A stretch of 64,000 nt of DNA from Aerococcus sp. (GTDB lineage: Bacteria > Bacillota > Bacilli > Lactobacillales > Aerococcaceae). Within the stretch, counting starts at the first letter, position 1, and the number at the start of each line of letters is the position of its first letter. The position numbers and the translations under genes are program-made. Positions 35,036 to 44,521 of the stretch are shown here, one piece after another. The DNA lies in the NCBI GenBank assembly GCA_030528285.1, contig JAUMZE010000004.1, positions 124,001 to 188,000 of the forward strand, given 5' to 3'. Under the pieces are notes generated by a model. It was not told the DNA's origin. It did no database searches and was given only the letters and a program-made list of their open reading frames with translations.

Positions 35036-35428
35036 TTATCCTTTTGCGACTTGGACTTCGATATTCTGGATTGGGATGTCGTCTAGCGTGGCAGTCGTTT
35101 TTTGATCGATATTTCCCTGTTTTTTTCGGAGAAATTCGATTGCTTCACAGACGACTTCCAAGGTGTAAACTTCTTCTCCCTTTTGATTGGTGTAATGCCC
35201 GCTCAGGAGATGACCAGAGATAGCGATCTCGTCGCCTTGATCTTGGTATTTTGCGAGTGAGTCACAGAGCGCATTCCACGCCACAAATGGGATAAAGTCG
35301 GTTTGCTTCTTGCCATTGTGATCGTAATGATTAATGGCGAGTGTGTTCTTGACATAGCGGCTGTTACTTTGGGTGGTCTTCACCACAATAGGACGGCAGA
35401 TGCGCCCAATCAGTTGTGTATGATTCAT
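35036..35428 (-). CDS. ssbB: Single-stranded DNA-binding protein, SsbB-like paralogue
   Basis: 130 residues with one OB fold (MNHTQLIGRICRPI, SRYVKNTLAINHY, DFIPFVAWNALCDSLAKY, GDEIAISGHL). The usual acidic C-terminal tip that recruits replication proteins is absent: the protein ends QVAKG. A short, tipless SSB is like Bacillus SsbB, which covers incoming DNA in competence; the main SSB, normally between rpsF and rpsR, is elsewhere. Assignment to competence is inference. AAGGAGGAG precedes the ATG on the minus strand. Confidence 0.75.
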   Translation of the reverse strand: MNHTQLIGRICRPIVVKTTQSNSRYVKNTLAINHYDHNGKKQTDFIPFVAWNALCDSLAKYQDQGDEIAISGHLLSGHYTNQKGEEVYTLEVVCEAIEFLRKKQGNIDQKTTATLDDIPIQNIEVQVAKG

Positions 35429-35635
35429 ACTGACTCCTCCTTCTATTAATAAATACGAGGAAGATCGCTCATTCTACTTTTAATTTTAAATAAAAGGTGG
35501 GCTTTTTTTAGGAGAAGAAGAGGCCGGGATCCGCTATAATAGGAGGCAGGTACAAAATAAGAACAAGCCCTCAGTCAGTAGGGGAGGGCGATACAAACGG
35601 CAATCAGGATGCGAAGGCCACAAAGGAGGACATCA

Positions 35636-36370
35636 ATGAACATCTTGATGATAGAAGATAGTGAAAGTGTCAGTGAAATGATGGGGATGTTTTTCGACCA
35701 GCAAGCGGATCGGCAATATCATTTCGAGTATGATGGCGAGAGCGGGTGGCAGTATTACGAGAGCCACCAAAAAGCGATTGAGATGGTGATTCTCGATTTG
35801 AATTTGCCCGGGAAAGATGGGATTAGTGTCTGTCGGGACATTAGAAAAATCGATCCGCTCGTACCGATTATCATGTTGACGGCGCGTGATAGCGAGAGCG
35901 ACCAAGTGTTAGGCCTCAGCATTGGGGCGGATGACTATGTGACGAAACCGTTCAGTCCAATCACCCTAGTGGCACGGATGAACGCATTATATCGCCGGGT
36001 TAAAACGACCGACCGTTTGAAGAGCCAGGCCGAGGAAAATAGATCCAGTGAGACGAGTGAGCCGACTAGGATTCAAACCGAGCATATCCGCATTAGCTTA
36101 GTCACCAGAGAAGCATTCTATGATGAGAAGCGGATGGAGGATCTCACGCCCAAAGAATTTGATTTATTGACCCTACTCGCGGGTCATCCAAAGCAAGTCT
36201 ATACCCGTGAAGATTTACTGGAGAATCTGTGGAGTGAACCATTCTATGGGGATGAACGCACGATTGATGCTCATATCAAGAAATTACGCCATAAGATGGA
36301 TCGTTTCGGACCACAATTGATTCAAACGGTGTGGGGTGTTGGCTACAAATTCGACGAGACGGAAGGTTAG
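35636..36370 (+). CDS. Response regulator, OmpR/PhoB family
   Basis: 244 residues. Receiver domain with acidic E7/D8, phosphoacceptor D54 (ILDLNLPGKDG), the T in MLTARDS and K in YVTKPFSP; winged-helix C-terminus (LTPKEFDLLTLLAGHPKQVYTREDLLENLW, DERTIDAHIKKLRHKM). It partners the histidine kinase 6 bp downstream. The start was set at ATG 35636, 7 nt after AAAGGAGG. A TATAAT at 35535 without a clear -35 is the likely promoter. Confidence 0.92.
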   Translation: MNILMIEDSESVSEMMGMFFDQQADRQYHFEYDGESGWQYYESHQKAIEMVILDLNLPGKDGISVCRDIRKIDPLVPIIMLTARDSESDQVLGLSIGADDYVTKPFSPITLVARMNALYRRVKTTDRLKSQAEENRSSETSEPTRIQTEHIRISLVTREAFYDEKRMEDLTPKEFDLLTLLAGHPKQVYTREDLLENLWSEPFYGDERTIDAHIKKLRHKMDRFGPQLIQTVWGVGYKFDETEG

Positions 36371-36376
36371 TCGTTC

Positions 36377-37888
36377 ATGCGCTTTCGTTATTTCTATCAA
36401 CAGCTTTTTTCTTCTTTTATTATTATTGCGATCCTACTCTTAGCGATCAGTTTTAGTGCGATGCAGTTGACGCGTAATACCATTTATGAATCCACCAACG
36501 ACATGTTGAGTGGGGCGACGGACTTTGTGACGTCTAGGGAAGAAATTACAGCGGACTATCTGAATGATATTTCGTCTCAGCTCGATCATTGGCGGGTGAC
36601 GGTTGCGTATGTGGATGAGAATAACCATTATGTTTTTCCCTATAATAAGGAAAAACAGACCGATCAGCAGCTCTCGCATGAAGAATTAAAAGCCCTAAAA
36701 GCAGGTAAAACGCTGAACCTGCATCCGTATAATTTTCAAGCAGATAAGGACAATGAGGATGAGAGTTTAACGATCATTACGCCCCTCGCGCATGCGAAGG
36801 AACACAGCTATGCGGGGTATCTCGTGATCGGGATACCCACTCAGAATGTGAACCACCAGATCAGTGAGATGAATCACGCCATTCTATTTAGTGGAGTGTT
36901 AGCGGGGACATTGGCGATTGGTTTTTCTTTCCTGATTGCGCGCTACCAGACACGACGCATTACGCGCTTCCCAGAGGGGACAAAGGAGATTCTTGCAGGG
37001 CACTACGATTATCGGGTGGAGAATAACCACATAGACGAGTTCGATGATTTGGCGAAGGACTTCAACCAGATGGCACAATCTATCGAGGACTCGTGGCAGG
37101 AGGTGGACCGCCAGTACCAGCTGCGCGACCAACTCTTGATGGATGTTGCTCACGAAATGAGAACTCCGCTTACCACCATGAATGGGTTATTGGAGGGACT
37201 GCAGTATCATGTTATTCCCGAAAACAAGGTCGACCGCTCCTTGGAACTCCTCCACAATGAGACGCAGCGCTTGATCCGGTTGGTGAATAGTAATCTCGAC
37301 TATGAAAAATTGAAATCCCATGAAATGACGCTGAATCTGATGACTTTTTCTCTGACGCCTCTGTTGAATGATTTACTCCTGCAACTGCACGATTTTGCGG
37401 CAGAAAAGGGAGATCGGTTATCTTTGAAGGCAGCAGACGATATCCAGATCTATGCAGATAATGACCGATTCCGCCAGATTGTCTTCAATATTACTCAAAA
37501 TGCGATTCAGTTTACGACAGGCGGAACTGTAACGATCAGAGCCTGGGAGGACGGAGTGAAAACAATCATCACGATCACTGACGATGGGATCGGAATGACT
37601 AAAGAGCAACTGGAGAATATCTGGGAGCGTTTCTACAAAGCCGATGAGTCAAGAAAGAGCAATAAGTATGGTGAATCGGGACTAGGGTTAGCGATTGTGA
37701 AACAGCTCGTCCATGCGCACCATGCGGATGTTGAGGTCAAAAGCGCCTTAGGAGAGGGCACACAATTTACGTTGACCTTTCCGAGGGTGAAACCAGACAG
37801 TGAAGCGCCATATCCATCAAATGACAGCACGAATGATTATCTCAATCAACAATCAACCAAAGACAATGGGGAGGGCCTATCTTCATGA
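36377..37888 (+). CDS. Membrane sensor histidine kinase
   Basis: 503 residues. TM1 (about 10-31), extracellular sensor (about 32-165), TM2 (about 168-188), HAMP-like linker, HisKA with phosphorylated H259 in DVAHEMRTPLTT, and HATPase with the N box FRQIVFNITQNAIQF, DDGIGM and SGLGLAIVKQL. The C-terminal 35 residues form a polar tail. The signal is unknown. Its stop codon overlaps the VanZ-family gene by 4 bp, so that membrane protein belongs to the same regulated unit. Confidence 0.92.
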   Translation: MRFRYFYQQLFSSFIIIAILLLAISFSAMQLTRNTIYESTNDMLSGATDFVTSREEITADYLNDISSQLDHWRVTVAYVDENNHYVFPYNKEKQTDQQLSHEELKALKAGKTLNLHPYNFQADKDNEDESLTIITPLAHAKEHSYAGYLVIGIPTQNVNHQISEMNHAILFSGVLAGTLAIGFSFLIARYQTRRITRFPEGTKEILAGHYDYRVENNHIDEFDDLAKDFNQMAQSIEDSWQEVDRQYQLRDQLLMDVAHEMRTPLTTMNGLLEGLQYHVIPENKVDRSLELLHNETQRLIRLVNSNLDYEKLKSHEMTLNLMTFSLTPLLNDLLLQLHDFAAEKGDRLSLKAADDIQIYADNDRFRQIVFNITQNAIQFTTGGTVTIRAWEDGVKTIITITDDGIGMTKEQLENIWERFYKADESRKSNKYGESGLGLAIVKQLVHAHHADVEVKSALGEGTQFTLTFPRVKPDSEAPYPSNDSTNDYLNQQSTKDNGEGLSS

Positions 37889-38550
37889 TCTTTTTAGGAC
37901 CACTTGAAGCGGTGTTAAAACGATTATTAGCGAATCAGATTAATCATTTTCCACTCGTAGAATTAGTGGTATTCAGTTTAGATAAGACCTTATTGTATGT
38001 GATGGTGTTTGGCATCGGGCAGTGGCTGTATCTGCGCCATGAAAAACAACACCAGCATTCTATTCACTGGCCGCGGGTGATTGGTTACTTTTTGTTTTTC
38101 TCCTATTTCGTGCTGCTGATTCATTTAACCGTCTTACGTTATCAGTGGCAGTGGTGGCATCTAACGCTCGATTCGACGCGTTCCTTGGCGCGGTTCCATC
38201 TGATCCCACTCATTGATACCTTCAAATTGGAGAATGGGACGTCAAGTTTTTCGTTCTGGTATAATTTTCTCGGTAATGTCGTCTGGTTTATTCCGTTCGG
38301 GCTACTGGTGCCATATTTGAGACAGCGCCGGCATCAATTCTTCACAGTAGTTGGCTGGGGGATGCTACTCAGTATGGGAATTGAGATAGGCCAATATTTT
38401 CTCGGAACAGGCGTCACACATATTGATGATGTGTTATTCAATGCCTGTGGCGTGGTGATTGGCTACGTCTGTTATGATTTAATTAATATGCTACGACAAT
38501 TATTCAAGGAGGGCACACATGCACACACTGGTCATCAAAAATCGCATTAG
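37885..38550 (+). CDS. VanZ-family membrane protein
   Basis: 221 residues with about five membrane segments and the VanZ-like core RFHLIPLIDTF, NFLGNVVWFIPFGLLVPYL, EIGQYFLGTGVTHIDDVLFNACGVVIGY. VanZ of Tn1546 gives low teicoplanin resistance, but most chromosomal relatives have no known function. Here it is translationally coupled to a two-component system, which suggests an envelope-stress role. The last 32 bp overlap the next gene. Confidence 0.85.
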   Translation: MIFLGPLEAVLKRLLANQINHFPLVELVVFSLDKTLLYVMVFGIGQWLYLRHEKQHQHSIHWPRVIGYFLFFSYFVLLIHLTVLRYQWQWWHLTLDSTRSLARFHLIPLIDTFKLENGTSSFSFWYNFLGNVVWFIPFGLLVPYLRQRRHQFFTVVGWGMLLSMGIEIGQYFLGTGVTHIDDVLFNACGVVIGYVCYDLINMLRQLFKEGTHAHTGHQKSH

Positions 38551-39697
38551 TCGGCAGATCCCAGCTGGACGACGACTCTTAGAGCGAGGAGATTTTAGGC
38601 AACTGCTAGATCTACCAGCAGGAACGATGGTGCGCCTCGTGGATTCTAAACAGCATTTTGTTGCCATGGCCTACCTCGCTAAACAGAACAAAGGAGTCGG
38701 TTGGGTCTACAGTGAAACGGATGGAGAGCAACTAACAACAGAGTGGTTCATTCAATGCCTCAAAGCAGCGCGTGATCGTCGTCAGCGCTTATTTTTTGAT
38801 GATTTAACGACCGGTTTTCGCCTCTTCAACGGGGAGGGGGACGGATTGGGCGGATTGGCAATGGATTGGTATGACGGTTATATTGTGTCCCACTGGTATT
38901 CAGAGGGGATTCTCCGATATCGCAGAATGATTCTTGAAGCCATCCAAAAGGTCTTCCCTGAATGTCTCGGCGTGGTGGGGAAGAATCGCTTTAAACACGC
39001 AGATCTACCTAAGAGTGAATGGATTTTTGGCCAAGAAGCGCCACATGATTGGGTGATTGTGGAGAATGGGATTCGTTACATGACCCATCTCAATGAAGGC
39101 TGGATGACGGGAATTTTCTTCGATCAGCGGCTGGTGCGTGATTATGTGAGTCAATATCTCGCTCCTGGGGCACGAGTTTTGAACACTTTCAGCTATGCGG
39201 GGGCTTTCTCGATTGCGAGCGCGGTAGGAGGAGCTAGTGAAACGGTGAGCGTCGATTTGGCGAAACGCACCGAAGAACTGACACAGGAACAATTTGAGAG
39301 TAACGGGATAACGATGGAATATCAGCATGTGTTTGTCATGGATACTTTTGATTACTTCTCCTATGCGAAACGTCACCATGAAACTTTTGACCTGATTATT
39401 ATGGATCCGCCGAGTTTTGCGCGCTCAGACCACGGTTATTTCAAGGTGACGGAGGATTATCAGTCGCTCGTTGAACAGGCCCTCCCACTTCTGAACGACA
39501 CAGGATACCTCCTGTGTAGCACCAATGCTGCTCAATTTACGAAAGAGGACTTCTTGGCATCGATTATGGCGGGAGCTGCGGCTACAGGGCAATCATTAGC
39601 GGTGGTGGAGCATTTCCATCTTCCATCTGATTTTCCAGTGCCAAACGCATCTCCCGAGAGTGATTATCTCAAAGTCTACCTCTTGAAAAAGAAATAA
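38519..39697 (+). CDS. Class I SAM-dependent rRNA methyltransferase, RlmI/YwbD-like
   Basis: 392 residues. N-terminal PUA domain (GTMVRLVDSKQHFVAMAYL), middle domain with GFRLFNGEGDGLGGLAMDWY, then the RlmI-type SAM domain: GIFFDQRLVRDYV, VLNTFSYAGAFSIASAVGGA and catalytic-loop DPPSFARS. Related to 23S rRNA m5C methyltransferases, with the exact base not assignable. ATG 38519 follows AAGGAGGG and overlaps the VanZ-family gene by 32 bp, so it is coupled to the two-component operon. Confidence 0.85.
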   Translation: MHTLVIKNRISRQIPAGRRLLERGDFRQLLDLPAGTMVRLVDSKQHFVAMAYLAKQNKGVGWVYSETDGEQLTTEWFIQCLKAARDRRQRLFFDDLTTGFRLFNGEGDGLGGLAMDWYDGYIVSHWYSEGILRYRRMILEAIQKVFPECLGVVGKNRFKHADLPKSEWIFGQEAPHDWVIVENGIRYMTHLNEGWMTGIFFDQRLVRDYVSQYLAPGARVLNTFSYAGAFSIASAVGGASETVSVDLAKRTEELTQEQFESNGITMEYQHVFVMDTFDYFSYAKRHHETFDLIIMDPPSFARSDHGYFKVTEDYQSLVEQALPLLNDTGYLLCSTNAAQFTKEDFLASIMAGAAATGQSLAVVEHFHLPSDFPVPNASPESDYLKVYLLKKK

Positions 39698-39767
39698 CGG
39701 ACAGTCATGAGCACCTAAAGTGATTTAGTTCTGTGGGGCACCGCTTTTTTATAGATTCAAGCCAAAT

Positions 39768-39808
39768 GCATAGATAGCATCTGATACTGGTGCTATGTAT
39801 GCGTTTTT
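39768..39808 (+). terminator. Terminator of the two-component/VanZ/methyltransferase operon
   Basis: GCATAGATAGCA with TGCTATGTATGC (one mismatch), then GTTTTTT. Confidence 0.82.
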
Positions 39809-39818
39809 TAGTGTGGGC

Positions 39819-39827
39819 TGTTATAAT
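39819..39827 (+). promoter_or_regulatory. Extended -10 promoter of the MacB/FtsX-type exporter
   Basis: TGTTATAAT with -10 at 39822-39827. The -35 region falls within the T-tail of the preceding terminator, so this is a very compact junction. Confidence 0.6.
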
Positions 39828-39887
39828 GAAGGGAGGAGGAACTGAGACGATAAAAACAACGAACAGACCATGAAATGAGGCAAATCA

Positions 39888-40592
39888 ATGGCGTTGATTA
39901 CATTAGATCATGTGACGAGGCAGTACGGCAGTGGCGACGTGGCGGTATTAGCGAATGACCAGGTGAGTTTTGACATTGAGGCGGGGGAATTCGTGGTGAT
40001 TCTAGGCCCCTCAGGCGCTGGGAAATCCACCGTTCTCAACATCCTTGGAGGCATGGATACGCCGACGTCTGGAGCGGTGTGGGTCGATGGGAAAGATATT
40101 GCGCAGATGACGGACCGCCAGCGCACCACTTATCGCCGGAATGCGGTTGGCTTCGTGTTTCAATTTTATAATCTGATCCCGAACTTGACGGCTTTGGAGA
40201 ATGTGGAGATGAGTGAACAGATCGCTAATCAGTCTTTCAATGCCGAGGAGGTGCTCGAAGCGGTCGGGCTGGCACATGTCAGTGAACGTTTTCCCGCTGA
40301 ACTCTCGGGTGGAGAGCAGCAGCGGATTGCGATTGCGCGTGCCATTGCGAAAAATCCCAAACTCCTCCTGTGTGATGAACCGACTGGCGCCTTAGATCAG
40401 GAGACGGGAGATGCGATCATGGCGCTCTTGTTAGAACAATCCAGGCAGTATCAGCGGACCGTCATTGTGATTACCCATAACCAAGCGTTTACAGCGTTGG
40501 CGGATCGCGTGATTGAGATTCATGATGGGCGCGTGAGTCGGATTTATCATTCCCAGAGAACAGATTCCTTCGAGGCGGTGAATGAATCATGA
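39888..40592 (+). CDS. ABC transporter ATP-binding protein, MacB/LolD type
   Basis: 234 residues. Walker [11 protein letters not shown]-loop [24 protein letters not shown], signature [15 protein letters not shown], Walker [14 protein letters not shown]-loop ITHN. This type pairs with FtsX-like permeases to drive mechanical work on periplasmic or surface substrates. The permease gene starts inside the last codons (4-bp overlap). Confidence 0.93.
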   Translation: MALITLDHVTRQYGSGDVAVLANDQVSFDIEAGEFVVILGPSGAGKSTVLNILGGMDTPTSGAVWVDGKDIAQMTDRQRTTYRRNAVGFVFQFYNLIPNLTALENVEMSEQIANQSFNAEEVLEAVGLAHVSERFPAELSGGEQQRIAIARAIAKNPKLLLCDEPTGALDQETGDAIMALLLEQSRQYQRTVIVITHNQAFTALADRVIEIHDGRVSRIYHSQRTDSFEAVNES

Positions 40593-43432
40593 AACAACAA
40601 CCGCATTTAAAAATATTATGGAAGGACGCCTGGCGAGAGATCACAACGACCAAGGCGCGGTTTAGTGCGCTGATTGGGATTATTATTCTGGGGACGGGTT
40701 TCTTTGTCGGGATTCGTTCAGCTGCTCCGGATATGGAACAGACAGCGAGTGATTACTACCAGTCACTGCAACTCGCAGACATGACGGTGAGCGCAAATTA
40801 TGGGCTGGATCATAATACCGAAGAGGCACTAGATCAGTTGGATGGTGTAATGGTCACAGGATATGCGACCGTTGACGGTGAGGAAATGACTCAACACCGT
40901 CTGTTTAAACTCTACCCCAACTTTAATAAGGAAAAACAGCCCAATCAATTCCATGTAGTCACAGGTCACCTGCCAACACATGCGGGGGAAATTGCTCTAG
41001 ACGCAGAAACGAGTCGTGACGTCATGGGCGATAAGGGGTATCAAATAGGCGATACGCTCCAATTTGACCAAAATAAGGAAGCAACGGATATCAACACGGC
41101 CCAGCCGACATTAACGAATCAAACGTATAAAGTGGTTGGTTTTGTAGCATCTCCTCTTCACCTCGATCGTACGCGTCACCGGGGCTATACCGCACTCGGC
41201 AAGGGGATCCTCGACGCCTTTGCGGTGGTAGACCCTACTGATATCAAAAGTGAGGAGCCGACTGCTTTCGCGATTCAACTGCCGCACCTCAAAGGATTAT
41301 CCCGATACAGTGAGGCCTATCAAACCCCTATTGATCAAGAAAAAGCAAAGATAGAAGATGCACTGAAGCAACCGGAAGAAGATGCCTACCAGAAACTCCA
41401 ACAAAAATTAGAGAATCAGATCCAGTCTTCCAATCAATCGCTCGCCCAAGCAAAAGAGCAGCTCAAACAAGGTGAACAGACCCTGACTGACCAACAAAAG
41501 CAATGGGAGGAGCAGTGGCAGCAGTATCAACAGGCCCTCGAACAGGCTTGGGCACAGTATCCAAGTGGGAGAGCTCCTAAGGCTGTGACGGAGCCGTTGA
41601 ATCAAACGAAGGCACAACTAGAAGAGGCCAAACAACAATTAGATGCGCAAACAGAATCCTTTAATAAGCAGAAAGCGGTTGCCGAAAAGGAAATCAAGCA
41701 GGGCGAATCAGCTCTCACAGACGCGAAAAAGATGAAAGACCAATTGCTGAAGCCGAGCTATCAGGTCAATGTGCTCAAGGAAACGGGCGGTGTGAAGGAA
41801 TACGGTGAGAATGCGGACCGGATTGCTGCTATTGCAGAAGTCTTTCCATGGGTGTTCTTCTTAGTAGCAACTTTGGTGAGTTTCACGACGATGACACGGA
41901 TGGTGGATGAAGAACGCACGCGCATGGGAACATTGAAGGCGCTCGGTTACAAAGAGAGTGAGATTGCGATTAAATTCGTCCTCTACGCCCTGTCTGCCTG
42001 CCTGATTGGTTCCGCGATTGGAATCACGGTGGGAACGTATCTCTTCCCAGCGATTATCTATAAGGGCTACCAGTTAATGTATGCACTCCCAGATATTCAA
42101 TATCACTTCTATGCGACAGATATCTTACTGACGGTAGGTATTGCGCTCCTGACGACGGTGGGACCGACATTATGGACATTGCGCCACAGTCTTCAAGCCA
42201 ATGCCGCAACCTTGATGCGTCCCAAACCACCAAAACGGGGCCAGCATATTCTATTGGAGCGATGGTCGTGGTTGTGGCGTCACTTGAGTTTCTTGATGAA
42301 GATCACGTTGCGGAATCTCTTTCGCTACAAGGGGCGCAACAGCATGACAGTAATCGGCATTCTTGGATGTACGGCGCTGATGGTGACCGGATTTGGGATC
42401 TCGGACTCTATCTCTGGTCTACCGGAGGAGCAGTTCACTAAGATTGAAACCAACGATGCGATCGTGACCTTGATGTCTAATCCGACGCAAACAGAATTAC
42501 AGCAGGCATTGACCACAGTTCGAGAGCAAAGTGCTGTGAGTGAGGCCATGCCACTCGCTGTTGAGAGTTACCATGTTGAAACCCCACAATCAGGGGAACA
42601 GACCGTTAATCTGCGCGTGATGGGAGCGGGAGAATCATACCAGGATTATTATCACCTGCTCGATGTGAATACGAATCAGTCGCTTTCCTTACCAAACGAT
42701 GGGGTGCTGGTGACAAATAAATTATCCCAGCTTCTTGATCTCAAGGTGGGAGATACCATTGACCTCAAAACAGACCAGGGAGAGACGTTATCCCTACCTG
42801 TGCGTGGGATCGTCAAGAGCTATCTCCTCCATGATGTCTTCGTGAGTGACGCGGTTTATCAGCAGTACCAGGGGGAAGTGGCGGTACCTAATACGATCTT
42901 CCTCCATTTGAAAAATATCAATCAAAATCAGCAGGAAAAGTTGGCGGAGATGCTCATGAACAAGGATGAGATCGCCAATGTCACCTATACCGATACATTG
43001 CGTACGTCTTTCGATGATACATTGGGACTCCTCGCCAGCATCACTGTAGTATTGATCGTTGCGGCAGCCGCGCTGGCCTTTATCGTGCTCTACAGCCTGC
43101 AGAACATTAATATCTCTGAACGGTTGCAGGAACTCTCCACCATCAAAGTGCTCGGTGCCTATCCAGAAGAAGTCACACTCTACATTTATCGAGAGACTTT
43201 GATCTTAAGTGTGATCGGGATTCTTTTGGGGTTAGGTGCAGGGTATGGTCTGACTACCTTTATCCTGAAAACCGTGGAAGTGGATGCGATGATTTTCCCA
43301 ACGCACATCAGCATCTGGAGTTATCTCTGGTCAGGCGGGTTGAGTTTGCTCTTCTCCGCGATGGTGATGGGAATCATGCACCGCCGTTTACGTCAAGTCG
43401 ATATGGTAGAAGCCCTCAAAGGTGTCGAGTAA
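40589..43432 (+). CDS. Large FtsX-family ABC permease with extracellular coiled coil
   Basis: 947 residues. TM1 near 22-44, then an extracellular MacB-like domain and a long coiled coil rich in Gln, Glu and Lys (about 270-390, with many EQLKQGEQ-type heptads), first FtsX module with TMs near 410-530, then TM near 585-605, a second extracellular domain (about 610-800) and a second FtsX module (TMs near 810-930). The organisation resembles the large single-chain permeases seen in lactobacilli and streptococci, not the smaller BceB. The substrate is unknown; lipoproteins or envelope peptides are possible. No sensor-kinase gene is adjacent, though one lies 2 kb upstream. Confidence 0.87.
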   Translation: MKQQPHLKILWKDAWREITTTKARFSALIGIIILGTGFFVGIRSAAPDMEQTASDYYQSLQLADMTVSANYGLDHNTEEALDQLDGVMVTGYATVDGEEMTQHRLFKLYPNFNKEKQPNQFHVVTGHLPTHAGEIALDAETSRDVMGDKGYQIGDTLQFDQNKEATDINTAQPTLTNQTYKVVGFVASPLHLDRTRHRGYTALGKGILDAFAVVDPTDIKSEEPTAFAIQLPHLKGLSRYSEAYQTPIDQEKAKIEDALKQPEEDAYQKLQQKLENQIQSSNQSLAQAKEQLKQGEQTLTDQQKQWEEQWQQYQQALEQAWAQYPSGRAPKAVTEPLNQTKAQLEEAKQQLDAQTESFNKQKAVAEKEIKQGESALTDAKKMKDQLLKPSYQVNVLKETGGVKEYGENADRIAAIAEVFPWVFFLVATLVSFTTMTRMVDEERTRMGTLKALGYKESEIAIKFVLYALSACLIGSAIGITVGTYLFPAIIYKGYQLMYALPDIQYHFYATDILLTVGIALLTTVGPTLWTLRHSLQANAATLMRPKPPKRGQHILLERWSWLWRHLSFLMKITLRNLFRYKGRNSMTVIGILGCTALMVTGFGISDSISGLPEEQFTKIETNDAIVTLMSNPTQTELQQALTTVREQSAVSEAMPLAVESYHVETPQSGEQTVNLRVMGAGESYQDYYHLLDVNTNQSLSLPNDGVLVTNKLSQLLDLKVGDTIDLKTDQGETLSLPVRGIVKSYLLHDVFVSDAVYQQYQGEVAVPNTIFLHLKNINQNQQEKLAEMLMNKDEIANVTYTDTLRTSFDDTLGLLASITVVLIVAAAALAFIVLYSLQNINISERLQELSTIKVLGAYPEEVTLYIYRETLILSVIGILLGLGAGYGLTTFILKTVEVDAMIFPTHISIWSYLWSGGLSLLFSAMVMGIMHRRLRQVDMVEALKGVE

Positions 43433-43450
43433 TCGCAATATGATACAGGA

Positions 43451-43501
43451 AGCATCTCAGTGAAATAAATGCAATTTTTGTGCTTCATTGAGGTGCTTTT
43501 T
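43451..43501 (+). terminator. Terminator of the FtsX-type exporter operon
   Basis: 14-bp stem AGCATCTCAGTGAA with TTCATTGAGGTGCT (two G-U pairs), then TTTTTG. Confidence 0.85.
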
Positions 43502-43612
43502 GAATGTAAATAAAAAATGGTAAAGTCGGATGAATGCGCTGACAAGTTTGAACCCAATAGAAAGAAAAGAGAAAATGATAAGTAGTATACGCCGTTATGT
43601 TTTATAAAATTC

Positions 43613-43641
43613 TTGAATATAGTCAGTAAATTGGCTATGAT
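43613..43641 (+). promoter_or_regulatory. Promoter of azlCD
   Basis: TTGAAT (43613-43618), a 17-nt spacer, TATGAT (43636-43641), leaving a leader of about 125 nt. No T-box sequence is visible in it. Confidence 0.6.
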
Positions 43642-43774
43642 AATGGCACTACGTTTTCTTCCTACGTTCATGTTTGTTGTGACAGAGGATCTGTCCACCG
43701 TCTTCAGTGTGAGTGAGGGCTTGTGATAGACAGAAACAAGTAGGAATACAAAATAAGGAAAGGAGCATACATCT

Positions 43775-44521
43775 ATGCGAAATGAAATGGTTAATGGGTT
43801 CAAAGCAGCCATTCCAATCATGCTCAGCTATATCTTCCTCGGAGTTGCTGCAGGCGTCATCTTTCACAGTTCGGGGATGACCTGGTGGCAAGTGATGTTC
43901 TTCGGTTGGTTAGTATTTGGTGGGGCATCACAATTTACAGGAGCAGCTATGTTAGCGGCTGGAGGCAGTATTCCCATTATTATTATCACCATGCTGATGC
44001 TCAATATGCGCCAAGTCCTCTACTCTGTCAGTTATTCCGCCTATACAGAAGGGCAATCGACCTGGAAATCACTCGTGTTAGCAGGGATTTCTTCAGATGA
44101 AGCCTTTGCGATGAATACCTCGAAATGGGAGGCAGCCAAAAACGATCCAAGTAAATCGTGGTCCCTCAATGAAGCCGTTTGGACCGCACTATTCCCTTAT
44201 TTGACATGGGGGCTGGCAGGTGCAGTAGGTGCACTGCTCGGTCAATTGTTTACGCTCCCGGATTTGTTGACGGGTTACTTCACAACGGCGATGTTTATCG
44301 GTTTATTGATTCCGGTCTTGATCTCACGTGTCAACGTGACAGTTTCACTTTTCAGTGCTGCTTTGGCATTGGTATTGCAATTATTTATTTCTAATAGTAC
44401 GGTCATCATTATCGTTACCTTGGTCGGTTGCTACTTCGGATATCGGTTGCAGCTGCGTCAACAAGGCTATCCCAAAAATTGGGATGTCCGTCATTTAACG
44501 GAGGGGGAGAATCATGATTAG
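43775..44521 (+). CDS. azlC: AzlC-family branched-chain amino acid exporter, large subunit
   Basis: 248 residues, about seven membrane helices. AzlC features are KAAIPIMLSYIFLGVAAGVI, GGASQFTGAAML and LMLNMRQVLYSVSYS. With AzlD it exports leucine and related amino acids. AAAGGAG lies upstream of the ATG. Overlaps azlD by 8 bp. Confidence 0.9.
   Translation: MRNEMVNGFKAAIPIMLSYIFLGVAAGVIFHSSGMTWWQVMFFGWLVFGGASQFTGAAMLAAGGSIPIIIITMLMLNMRQVLYSVSYSAYTEGQSTWKSLVLAGISSDEAFAMNTSKWEAAKNDPSKSWSLNEAVWTALFPYLTWGLAGAVGALLGQLFTLPDLLTGYFTTAMFIGLLIPVLISRVNVTVSLFSAALALVLQLFISNSTVIIIVTLVGCYFGYRLQLRQQGYPKNWDVRHLTEGENHD

Noticed and set aside
43642-43774. Possible T-box leader before azlCD
   Set aside because: No GGGTGGNACC T-box sequence and no antiterminator/terminator pair found.
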